From contig NZ_LIVM01000002.1 in the NCBI RefSeq assembly GCF_001418685.1, forward strand, positions 222,282 to 286,281: DNA of 64,000 bases, read 5' to 3'. The stretch comes from Apibacter mensalis (GTDB lineage: Bacteria; Bacteroidota; Bacteroidia; Flavobacteriales; Weeksellaceae). The translations under genes and the position numbers were made by a program. Under the pieces are notes generated by a model. The model did no database searches. It saw nothing but the letters and a program-made list of their open reading frames with translations, and was not told the origin of the DNA. Below are positions 57,140-64,000 of this stretch, one piece after another. How positions within the stretch are numbered: the stretch's first letter is position 1; each line of letters starts with the position of its first letter.

Positions 57140-57632
57140 TGGAGTTTTCTGTTTTTCTTTTTTCTAATTTATAGTGAAAATCACAAAACCCGTCTCCATT
57201 CATTATGGTATGTGGGCGGGTTAACTTCACATCCGGAGCATAGCCTTCGATAAATTTAGCATCTCTGTTGCATGATAGCAAAAATCCTATTTCTCCCAAT
57301 CCCATTTCATGATACATTTCTGCATATCGGCATCTTTTCACATTATACTCGTATTGAACCTGATTATTAAGTATTACTTCTGTTTCTAATGCATCATCTT
57401 TTTCCCACAAATATTGGAGAGCTACAAAGCTTTGTACAGAGGTGGGGCCATCTTCTTTTTGGGCAAACTCCTTCCCTGCCTGAATGGCGGCATTTGCAAC
57501 GGCTTCTTCTATAATGGTTTTTGCCTGTTCTGTTCCATATTCTCTTTTTAAAATATCATATATAGGTTTAATTATTTCTGCTTCTATTTTCCTTCTTTGT
57601 AAAATACCTATTTCTTCGTTTTGATTTTTCAT
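57132..57632 (-). CDS. L-2-amino-thiazoline-4-carboxylic acid hydrolase family protein
   Basis: A 166-residue soluble protein. The second half is diagnostic: VKRCRYAEMYHEMGLGEIGF, LLSCNRDAKFIEGYAPDVKL and TRPHTIMNGDGFCDFHY, with conserved Cys and His residues, match the ATC hydrolase family (Pfam PF14196). The namesake opens a thiazoline ring to N-carbamoyl-L-cysteine. The first half is helical (KIEAEIIKPIYDILKREYG). It is encoded between the three-domain importer (25 bp upstream) and the amidohydrolase (overlap of 8 bp), so the three proteins probably form one pathway. Family members in other genomes may act on other ring or carbamoyl compounds, so the exact reaction is not certain. Confidence 0.88.
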   Translation of the reverse strand: MKNQNEEIGILQRRKIEAEIIKPIYDILKREYGTEQAKTIIEEAVANAAIQAGKEFAQKEDGPTSVQSFVALQYLWEKDDALETEVILNNQVQYEYNVKRCRYAEMYHEMGLGEIGFLLSCNRDAKFIEGYAPDVKLTRPHTIMNGDGFCDFHYKLEKRKTENSNE

Positions 57633-57657
57633 ATTGGTACGTGTTTACTTATGTTTT

Positions 57658-60054
57658 TTATATATTATATTCAACGAGAGCTACATTTCCGATAAATTTT
57701 AATAATCTCTCATCCTGGGTTTTCTTCATTTGTTGTGGATCTTCATTGTATATAATTTGTCCGGACTCCATAAAAACAATCCTATCTGAAACTTCAAATG
57801 CAAATTTCATTTCGTGAGTAACAATTATCATAGTCATTCCTTCATTGGATAATTCTTTGATAACTTTTAAAACCTCTTGTACTAATTCCGGATCTAAGGC
57901 CGAAGTGGGTTCATCAAACAACATAATGCTGGGTTGTATAGCCAACGCCCTTGCTATAGCGACACGCTGCTGTTGTCCTCCTGAAAGTTGATGGGGATAT
58001 TTATTGGCATGGATCAGCATTCCGACTTTTTCCAGCATCGCTAATGCATGTATTCGTATTAACTCTTGATCTTTATTTTTTTTATGATATAAAGGTGCTA
58101 ACATAACATTTTCTAAAACTGTTTTGTGAGGAAATAGGTTATAAGATTGAAAAACCATTCCTATCTTCAGCACTTGCAATTTTTTATTTGATTTTTTTAT
58201 TTTGTTGTTATTTTTAAACATAAATGGTAAACCACCCATTTCTATATCTCCTGTGTCAATCGATTCTAATCCATTTATTGATCTTAATAAAGTACTTTTA
58301 CCTGATCCTGATGGACCTATTATACTTATTACTTTTCCCCATGGAACGCTTAGAGATATATCATTTAATACTAAAGTATTTCCAAATACTTTTTTTACAT
58401 TTTTTAATTCTAAAGCGATTTTACCTTCATTCTTGTTTTTTATGTTTGAATATTCTTTTAATTTTTCATAATCTACTTGTATAGTTTCATCGGTATCCGT
58501 GTTTTTTTTATGAACATCAAATTTTTCTTCAAACCGGTTGATTATCCATGTAATTATGGTAACAATCAAAATATAATAGATAGCTACTGCTAATAGGGTT
58601 TCCATTACTAAAAAGTTACGAGTATACAATTGCTGCCCAACTAATAATATTTCTGTTAAAGAAATTACCGATACAAGTGACGTTAACTTAATTATAGTTA
58701 CATATTGGTTAGCTAATGCCGGTAAGGCTATCTTAAATGTTTGAGGGGCAATAATTATTCTCATAACACCCCAATAGGATAATCCAAGCACTTTTCCTGC
58801 CTCATACTGACCTTTTGGTATTGCTTGTAACGCACCTCTGTGTATTTCTGCCATATATGCTGTCTCACTTAGGACTAATGCTAGTAAACCTGAAATAAAG
58901 GGATTCGATAGAAGTACTGAGCTTTTGGGCCATAATTGAGGTAGATTATATACAAATATTAATAATACTAATAAAGGTAGACTCCTGAAAAACCAAATAT
59001 AACTTTTGGAAATAGTTCTTAGAAAAGAAAAAGTGCATTGTCCCAGTAATGCCACAAAAAAACCTGACACTACCCCAATACACCAAGTTAAAGAACTTAA
59101 TTCTATAACAATTACACAGGCTTTCCAAAAATCTGTATTAAATAGTTGATCTTTAAAATAATTCCAATTAAAACTTCCGTTCTTTATGGGTGTTAATTTA
59201 GCTTCTCCTTCCCATTGATATTTATTCAATAGTTCTTGACTTGGATAAGCCAAATTATATTTATCCAACAATTGCTGATATTCGCCTGAGTTTCTTAATT
59301 CTTGTATTACTTTTGCTATTTGATTTTTTAATGTACTATTTTCTTTTTTAAAGGCTAAACCTATTAAGACGGGATCAATCATTTCTTGGGTAGAAATCTC
59401 TAATTTATCACCCAATTTATCTACTAACATTTTAGCTACAGCAGCATCTTCATATTGAACATCAACTCCTTTGGATAAAAGCGCTTGTGTGGCTTCAGGA
59501 GCACTGGGATATTCTTTAATTTCGATAGTTTGTTTATTCTTTTTAAAACAAAAATTCTTAGTAACTTCATTTAATTTAGGAATCCATGCAGCACCTTTCA
59601 TGGATGAAATTTTCTTTCCGCAAAGGTCTTGTAAAGATAACGGACGATAAGATTCTTCTTTTCTTACCACCAATACCCCCCCGGTTTGAAGATATGGTAA
59701 AAATAATACTTGTTGTGCTCTTTGGGGATTTACATACAAAGCAGAAGCTATTACGTCATAATGATCTGCATTTAAGCCAATAATTATATTTTCTATTCTG
59801 GTATCTTTAAATACTACCTTGAGGTTTAATTTCTCACCTACAAGTCTCATTAAGTCAGGATCAAAACCCCTAGGAGTTCCTTGTAAATAAGCATAGGGCG
59901 CATAAGTAAGGTCAATACCTACAGCTAATTCTCCTTTTTTTAAAGTTTGTGCATAATAATAAGTTGTATTGCAAATTAGGAAAAATAGTACACATACATA
60001 TTTAAAAAATACAGTAGGCAATAGAAAATCTATTTTAAATAAATTGTTATTCAC
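57658..60054 (-). CDS. Fused polar amino acid ABC importer: binding protein, permease and ATPase in one chain
   Basis: A 798-residue protein with all parts of a HisJ/M/P-type importer. Residues 1-35 are a signal or anchor segment. Residues about 38-270 are the substrate-binding domain ([45 protein letters not shown]). Residues about 300-510 are the permease, with the EAA loop at 418-438 ([19 protein letters not shown]). A linker of about 35 residues leads to the ATPase: Walker [10 protein letters not shown] (580-588), signature LSGGQQQR (690-697), Walker B IMLFDEP (710-716) and the H-loop in [11 protein letters not shown]. Fusion of binding protein and permease is well known; adding the ATPase is uncommon. 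It heads the operon with the ATC hydrolase and amidohydrolase, so it probably imports their substrate or a cystine-like compound. Confidence 0.93.
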   Translation of the reverse strand: MNNNLFKIDFLLPTVFFKYVCVLFFLICNTTYYYAQTLKKGELAVGIDLTYAPYAYLQGTPRGFDPDLMRLVGEKLNLKVVFKDTRIENIIIGLNADHYDVIASALYVNPQRAQQVLFLPYLQTGGVLVVRKEESYRPLSLQDLCGKKISSMKGAAWIPKLNEVTKNFCFKKNKQTIEIKEYPSAPEATQALLSKGVDVQYEDAAVAKMLVDKLGDKLEISTQEMIDPVLIGLAFKKENSTLKNQIAKVIQELRNSGEYQQLLDKYNLAYPSQELLNKYQWEGEAKLTPIKNGSFNWNYFKDQLFNTDFWKACVIVIELSSLTWCIGVVSGFFVALLGQCTFSFLRTISKSYIWFFRSLPLLVLLIFVYNLPQLWPKSSVLLSNPFISGLLALVLSETAYMAEIHRGALQAIPKGQYEAGKVLGLSYWGVMRIIIAPQTFKIALPALANQYVTIIKLTSLVSVISLTEILLVGQQLYTRNFLVMETLLAVAIYYILIVTIITWIINRFEEKFDVHKKNTDTDETIQVDYEKLKEYSNIKNKNEGKIALELKNVKKVFGNTLVLNDISLSVPWGKVISIIGPSGSGKSTLLRSINGLESIDTGDIEMGGLPFMFKNNNKIKKSNKKLQVLKIGMVFQSYNLFPHKTVLENVMLAPLYHKKNKDQELIRIHALAMLEKVGMLIHANKYPHQLSGGQQQRVAIARALAIQPSIMLFDEPTSALDPELVQEVLKVIKELSNEGMTMIIVTHEMKFAFEVSDRIVFMESGQIIYNEDPQQMKKTQDERLLKFIGNVALVEYNI

Positions 60055-60376
60055 AAGCTTTTATTATTTTAATTAGTATAAAAACCACCTAGTTTAATCC
60101 CTATAAAACTGATGGGTAAACTTACTTATTATTTAATACATAATAAAGTTATTTTTTATCTTTTTATAAAAATATATTGAAATGAACTTTTTACTTTATA
60201 TACAACTTTTTTACTGTGATATTTATAATTTATGAAATAAGTATTTAAAAATAGAAATGAACTTATAAGAATTTAAAATTAAATTTATTCTATATATACT
60301 GGGAAAAATTATATTTATAAAATATAAAAATAATTATTATTTCCTATATTTGATAAATTTATAAAAAAACATGATT
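60055..60376. other. Divergent promoter region
   Basis: About 320 AT-rich bases between the importer gene and the metalloprotease gene, with promoters expected for both directions. A TATATTTG box (60345-60352, plus) serves the protease side. No TAnnTTTG box was found for the importer, and no riboswitch-like conserved fold was recognised. Confidence 0.45.
60345..60352 (+). promoter_or_regulatory. Candidate -7 promoter box of the metalloprotease gene
   Basis: TATATTTG fits TAnnTTTG, 24 bp before the ATG at 60377. Confidence 0.4.
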
Positions 60377-61609
60377 ATGAAAAAATTTACCTATTTATTA
60401 TTATTATTATGCTCTACAGCATATTTGGTTTCCTGTAATGAGGATTCATTAAACTCTGATATTTCTTCAGAAAAGAATATTACACAAAATGAGCATTTTT
60501 GTTTGGATGCTTATTTACCGGATGAAATTATTCAAAAGCAAGATTCTACCCATGATGTATCTGTTAATGGAGTAAGTAGTAAATACAAAAAATGGAACGT
60601 CGGACAAACTATTAAAATTAAATTTTTAAACGGAAATTCTTTTTTACAGGATAAAGTGAAACAATTTGCCAGTGAATGGTTAAAATATGCTAATTTAAAT
60701 TTTGAATATGTTGCTTCTAATCAAGATGCTGATATTAAAATTAATTTTGATAATAGTGGAGGATCTTGGTCGTATGTTGGAACTGATTCTAAATATATTG
60801 CCCAAAATACTCCGTCAATGAATTTTGGATGGTTTACCAATTATACCTCCGATACAGAATTTTCAAGAACCATAATTCACGAATTTGGTCATGCACTGGG
60901 ATTACATCATGAACATCAGAGCCCTACTGCAAATATACAATGGAATAAAGAGAAAGTATATGAATATTACGGGGGAGCACCTAATTATTGGAGCAAAGAA
61001 ACTGTCAATCATAGCATTTTTGAAAAATATAGCTCCACTACTACTAATTATTCTTCATTTGACAGTCAATCAATCATGCTTTATTCTTTTCCTGCATCTT
61101 TAACTCTTGATGGGTGGTCTAGCGGATGGAACGTGGTTCTATCTCCAATGGACAAAAGATTTATATCTGAACAATATCCGGGTAAAGTTAGTTATGTAGA
61201 AACTAAAAATTTTTATAGATATTATATAAATGGACAACATTTTTATACTTCTAATTATAACGAATTAGGCAATAGATTTTATGAAGGAATATTAGGAAAG
61301 ATTTTCGCCAATCAAACTGACGAAGCCTATCCTATTTTTAGATATTATAATTATAAAAATGGAGATCGTTTATCTACATTAAATTGGAATGAATTAAAAA
61401 ATGGTGGACAAGGAGGATGGATTTACGAAGGAATATCTGGTTATGCATATAAAACTCAGAAACCTAACACAATTCCTGTATACCGTTTTTTTAAAGCCCT
61501 TAATAAACCAGATCATTTTTTTACAACAAATTATAGTGAAATTAAATTTCCTCTCGACAATTTATATACATACAAATATGAAGGCATAGCCTTTTATATT
61601 TTAAAATAA
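60377..61609 (+). CDS. Lipoprotein metzincin (M12-like) protease with C-terminal DUF5648 repeats
   Basis: A 410-residue protein with a lipoprotein signal peptide; the lipobox is LVSC with Cys20. The protease domain spans about residues 60-265. The zinc motif HEFGHALGLHHE (His168, His172, His178, with Gly175) is that of the astacin-like metzincins, and the Met-turn is seen in SQSIMLYSF. The C-terminal 140 residues form DUF5648-type repeats with FYRYYINGQHFYTSNYNE, PIFRYYNYKNGDRLST and FFKALNKPDHFFTTNYSE, each repeated with an aromatic-rich core, a module usually found on secreted enzymes. It is probably displayed on the cell surface or in the periplasm and cleaves proteins. The start at 60377 is preferred over 60371 because it begins the signal peptide directly. 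Confidence 0.9.
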   Translation: MKKFTYLLLLLCSTAYLVSCNEDSLNSDISSEKNITQNEHFCLDAYLPDEIIQKQDSTHDVSVNGVSSKYKKWNVGQTIKIKFLNGNSFLQDKVKQFASEWLKYANLNFEYVASNQDADIKINFDNSGGSWSYVGTDSKYIAQNTPSMNFGWFTNYTSDTEFSRTIIHEFGHALGLHHEHQSPTANIQWNKEKVYEYYGGAPNYWSKETVNHSIFEKYSSTTTNYSSFDSQSIMLYSFPASLTLDGWSSGWNVVLSPMDKRFISEQYPGKVSYVETKNFYRYYINGQHFYTSNYNELGNRFYEGILGKIFANQTDEAYPIFRYYNYKNGDRLSTLNWNELKNGGQGGWIYEGISGYAYKTQKPNTIPVYRFFKALNKPDHFFTTNYSEIKFPLDNLYTYKYEGIAFYILK

Positions 61610-61636
61610 TTCCACATCATTCAAGCTATTAATTAT

Positions 61637-61670
61637 AAAGAGAGTTATCAAATATAACTCTCTTTTTTTT
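61637..61670 (+). terminator. Intrinsic terminator of the metalloprotease gene
   Basis: AAAGAGAGTTAT (61637-61648) pairs perfectly with ATAACTCTCTTT (61654-61665), 5-base loop, followed by a long T run. It may also serve the convergent prfC gene. Confidence 0.88.
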
Positions 61671-61696
61671 TGCATTTTAATAATAATATTATCTTC

Positions 61697-63289
61697 TTAA
61701 AATTCGTTGGTAAAATGAAGTTTTATGGATGGAAATTTTTCAAGTGTCATACTTATGCTAAATGCAGAATCGGCTAAAAACACTAACTGTCCAAACTTAT
61801 CTTTAGCTAGAAACTTTTGCTTAACTCGTTTAAATTCTAAAAATTCTGTTGATTTTTCATCATCCGTTTCAACCCAGCATGCTTTATGAATATGCACGGG
61901 TTCGTAACTACATTTAGCTGAATATTCATGTTCCAGTCGATATTGTATTACTTCAAATTGAAGCGCACCAACTGTTCCTATTATTTTCCTGTTATTCATC
62001 TCTAATGTAAATAATTGTGCTACTCCTTCATCCATTAATTGGTCTATACCTTTTGCCAATTGCTTGGTTTTCATAGGATCTTCATTATTTATATAACGGA
62101 AATGCTCCGGCGAAAACGATGGAATACCCTTGAAATTCAACTTTTCTCCTTCAGTTAATGTATCTCCAATTCTAAAATTACCAGTATCATGTAAACCAAC
62201 AATATCTCCGGGATAGCTCTCTTCTACTACTTCTTTTTTATCTGCAAAAAAGGCTGCGGGACTGCTAAATTTCATCATTTTATTCTGACGAACATGTAAG
62301 TAATTAGTGTTACGTTTAAAAATTCCTGATACAATTTTTACGAAAGCCAACCTATCTCGATGTTTAGGATCCATATTGGCATGAATTTTAAATACAAATC
62401 CCGTAAAATTAGTTTCTTCCGGTCTTACCAACCGAATATCACTCATTTTTGGAAGCGGATTAGGAGCAATTTCAACGAATGCATCCAACAATTCTTGAAC
62501 TCCAAAATTATTCAATGCTGATCCGAAAAAAACAGGCTGTAAAGTTCCGTTTAAGTATTCTTCTTTAGAAAATTTTGGGTAAACCGAATGAATCAATTCT
62601 TGTTCATTTCTAAGATTTTCTGCCGCCTGATCTCCAATAAAATCATTAATCAAGTTGTCATTAATATCTTTAATCTCAATGCTATCTCCTATTTTTTGTT
62701 TTTTTTCTTCTGTAAAGAATTTTAAATTATTTTCCCACATATTGAAGATACCTTGAAAATCCAATCCCATTCCAATAGGCCAAGATAAGGGAGTAACTCT
62801 TAAATGTAGCTTTTGCTCAACTTCATCCAATAAATCAAAGGCATCTTTACCTTCTCGATCCAATTTATTTATAAAAACCAACATAGGAATATTCCTCATT
62901 CTACAAACTTGTACTAATTTTTCTGTTTGCTCTTCCACTCCTTTGGCTACATCTATAACTACAATAACAGAATCTACAGCAGTCAACGTTCTATAGGTAT
63001 CTTCGGCAAAATCTTTATGTCCGGGAGTATCTAATATATTTATTTTTTTTCCTTTATATTCAAAAGCCAATACCGAAGTTGCAACAGAAATACCTCTTTG
63101 TCTTTCGATCTCCATAAAATCTGAAGCAGCTCCTTTTTTGATTTTATTGCTTTTTACAGCCCCGGCTTCTTGGATGGCTCCACCAAATAATAATAATTTT
63201 TCAGTTAAGGTTGTCTTTCCGGCATCCGGATGGGATATAATTCCAAAGGTTTTCCTTCTTTTAATTTCTTTTTCTAGAGTTGTTCCCAT
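61697..63289 (-). CDS. prfC: Peptide chain release factor 3
   Basis: A 530-residue GTPase that recycles RF1 and RF2 from the ribosome after termination. The G-domain begins with the G1 motif in GIISHPDAGKTTLTEKLLLF (residues 16-35). G2 is in EIERQRGISVATSV, G3 in ILDTPGHKDF and G4 in VFINKLDREGKD. The RF3-specific C-terminal domain is present (GALQFEVIQYRLEHEY, CWVETDDEKSTEF). The length is normal. It has a TAnnTTTG box 18 bp upstream of the ATG and its 3' side faces the protease gene. Confidence 0.97.
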   Translation of the reverse strand: MGTTLEKEIKRRKTFGIISHPDAGKTTLTEKLLLFGGAIQEAGAVKSNKIKKGAASDFMEIERQRGISVATSVLAFEYKGKKINILDTPGHKDFAEDTYRTLTAVDSVIVVIDVAKGVEEQTEKLVQVCRMRNIPMLVFINKLDREGKDAFDLLDEVEQKLHLRVTPLSWPIGMGLDFQGIFNMWENNLKFFTEEKKQKIGDSIEIKDINDNLINDFIGDQAAENLRNEQELIHSVYPKFSKEEYLNGTLQPVFFGSALNNFGVQELLDAFVEIAPNPLPKMSDIRLVRPEETNFTGFVFKIHANMDPKHRDRLAFVKIVSGIFKRNTNYLHVRQNKMMKFSSPAAFFADKKEVVEESYPGDIVGLHDTGNFRIGDTLTEGEKLNFKGIPSFSPEHFRYINNEDPMKTKQLAKGIDQLMDEGVAQLFTLEMNNRKIIGTVGALQFEVIQYRLEHEYSAKCSYEPVHIHKACWVETDDEKSTEFLEFKRVKQKFLAKDKFGQLVFLADSAFSISMTLEKFPSIKLHFTNEF

Positions 63290-63306
63290 ATGTTATAAAA
63301 TGTTTG

Positions 63307-63314
63307 CAAATATA
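63307..63314 (-). promoter_or_regulatory. Candidate -7 promoter box of prfC
   Basis: Minus strand TATATTTG, 18 bp upstream of the prfC ATG. Confidence 0.4.
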
Positions 63315-63629
63315 GAATTTTTAAAATTTTTATTTTTAGTGTAACTATTCAGTTTTTTATGGAATTTAAATTACAAATAGGTATAAAAATTATTACAATA
63401 AATGAAGTAAATTTAATTTCAGTTTTATTAATATCGGAAAAAATAACTATTTATCTAATTTTACTCCTCAACTTACTCTCAAATCTCCTGTTTTTTTATT
63501 TAAACAAAGCAAATTAACTATTTAATTTAATAATACTCTTCTAAATTCTCATCTTAAGAATAAAATGAAATGTAATTATTTAATTTCAATTTAATATGGA
63601 ATAATATTCACTGATCTATTTAAATGAAT

Positions 63630-63637
63630 TATTTTTG
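63630..63637 (+). promoter_or_regulatory. Candidate -7 promoter box of the nucleoid-associated protein gene
   Basis: TATTTTTG (TAnnTTTG) lies 22 bp before the ATG at 63660. Confidence 0.4.
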
Positions 63638-63659
63638 TAGTTCTTTATCAGGCAAATTT

Positions 63660-64000
63660 ATGACGATTAATTTAAAACATGCAGTAATTTCAAAATTAAC
63701 TTTACAATTTTCCGGTAATAAACTACGAGAAGAAAAAAATATCTATGCCGGGGATTTATTCCATCTAAACGAGAAAGAAGAAGAAGAAATGCAACCCTAT
63801 TTCCTTTCTCCCTTTAAAAAAAATCTGGAATATTTCCAATTCACACATTATACGAAAGACATAAATTTTAATATTTTATATTCTTTATGTAAAGATATTT
63901 TTGAAGATACCATCGATTTTGTTAGTTTTTCAGATAAAGTGTTGGATCATCTTTTTGAAAGATCCAATCATCCACAAATTAAAAATGGCGAAATTTTTAT
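63660..64000 (+). CDS. Nucleoid-associated protein (NdpA/YejK-like), N-terminal part
   Basis: The frame opens at the ATG at 63660 and runs past the window end, giving 113 residues. They begin MTINLKHAVISKLTLQFSGN. The order of blocks HAVISKLTLQFSGNKLREE, DLFHLNEKEEEEMQPYFLSP, FKKNLEYFQFTHYT and LDHLFERSNHPQIKNGEIF follows the bacterial 37-kDa nucleoid-associated protein family, including the HPQIKNGE element that normally precedes the rest of the DUF-type domain. Such proteins bind the nucleoid; their precise role is unclear. Only the first third is visible. Confidence 0.8.
   Translation, partial: MTINLKHAVISKLTLQFSGNKLREEKNIYAGDLFHLNEKEEEEMQPYFLSPFKKNLEYFQFTHYTKDINFNILYSLCKDIFEDTIDFVSFSDKVLDHLFERSNHPQIKNGEIF

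Larger units (their letters stand above)
63290..63659. other. Divergent intergenic region
   Basis: About 370 AT-rich bases between prfC and the last gene, which diverge. It holds a promoter box for each gene (63307-63314 minus and 63630-63637 plus). Nothing else recognised. Confidence 0.45.

Noticed and set aside
1..64000. CRISPR arrays, tRNA, rRNA, tmRNA, transposases and attachment sites
   Set aside because: Intergenic regions were read for regular direct repeats, cloverleaf elements and transposase frames; none was found.

Overview
The window reads as chromosomal DNA from an AT-rich member of the Bacteroidota, class Flavobacteriia. The evidence is the gene set maeB-ruvA-sprA-gcvH-vanZ (SprA is the type IX secretion translocon), several TonB-dependent receptors, DUF1573 proteins, a Cys-pair small protein next to a TonB receptor, promoter-like TAnnTTTG boxes and very AT-rich spacers. 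A small-genome Weeksellaceae relative is plausible, but that is inference. No rRNA, tRNA, CRISPR array or insertion sequence was seen.

Layout. 1-4.1 kb (+): the end of an old yellow enzyme, two DUF1573 proteins, a membrane-anchored SRPBCC/GyrI-like protein and purH. 4.1-7.0 kb (+): a small cysteine-rich protein and a TonB receptor whose plug carries a matching Cys-Cys pair. 7.0-18.5 kb (-): an RRM protein and the maeB-ruvA-sprA-gcvH-vanZ block, with sprA (2364 codons) starting at a TTG three bases after ruvA. 18.8-21.4 kb (+): a membrane protein overlapping a ClC chloride transporter. 21.5-26.9 kb (-): NAD(P)HX repair enzyme, 3-methyladenine glycosylase, D-lactate dehydrogenase and ribosomal protein S1. 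27.3-29.6 kb (+): a decayed methyltransferase, an intact methyltransferase and a ZIP metal transporter.

29.7-42.1 kb is a carbohydrate-related region: on the minus strand a GH3 glycosidase, two paralogous TonB receptors, an exported histidine phosphatase and a FucP-type sugar permease, with a GlcNAc-kinase-type sugar kinase diverging on the plus strand. 42.2-46.5 kb (-) holds Dps, a ferritin-like partner, glucose-6-phosphate isomerase and two tandem outer-membrane barrel proteins. 47.0-53.0 kb (-) is a complete type I restriction-modification operon (hsdR-hsdM-hsdS), followed by dnaK.

55.9-60.1 kb (-) is the most distinctive stretch: one polypeptide carrying all three parts of a polar amino-acid ABC importer (binding protein, permease, ATPase), then an L-2-amino-thiazoline-4-carboxylate hydrolase family protein and an N-carbamoyl-amino-acid amidohydrolase. 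Together they suggest import and stepwise hydrolysis of a thiazoline or N-carbamoyl compound to an amino acid, possibly cysteine. The window ends with a lipoprotein metzincin protease, prfC and the start of a nucleoid-associated protein gene.
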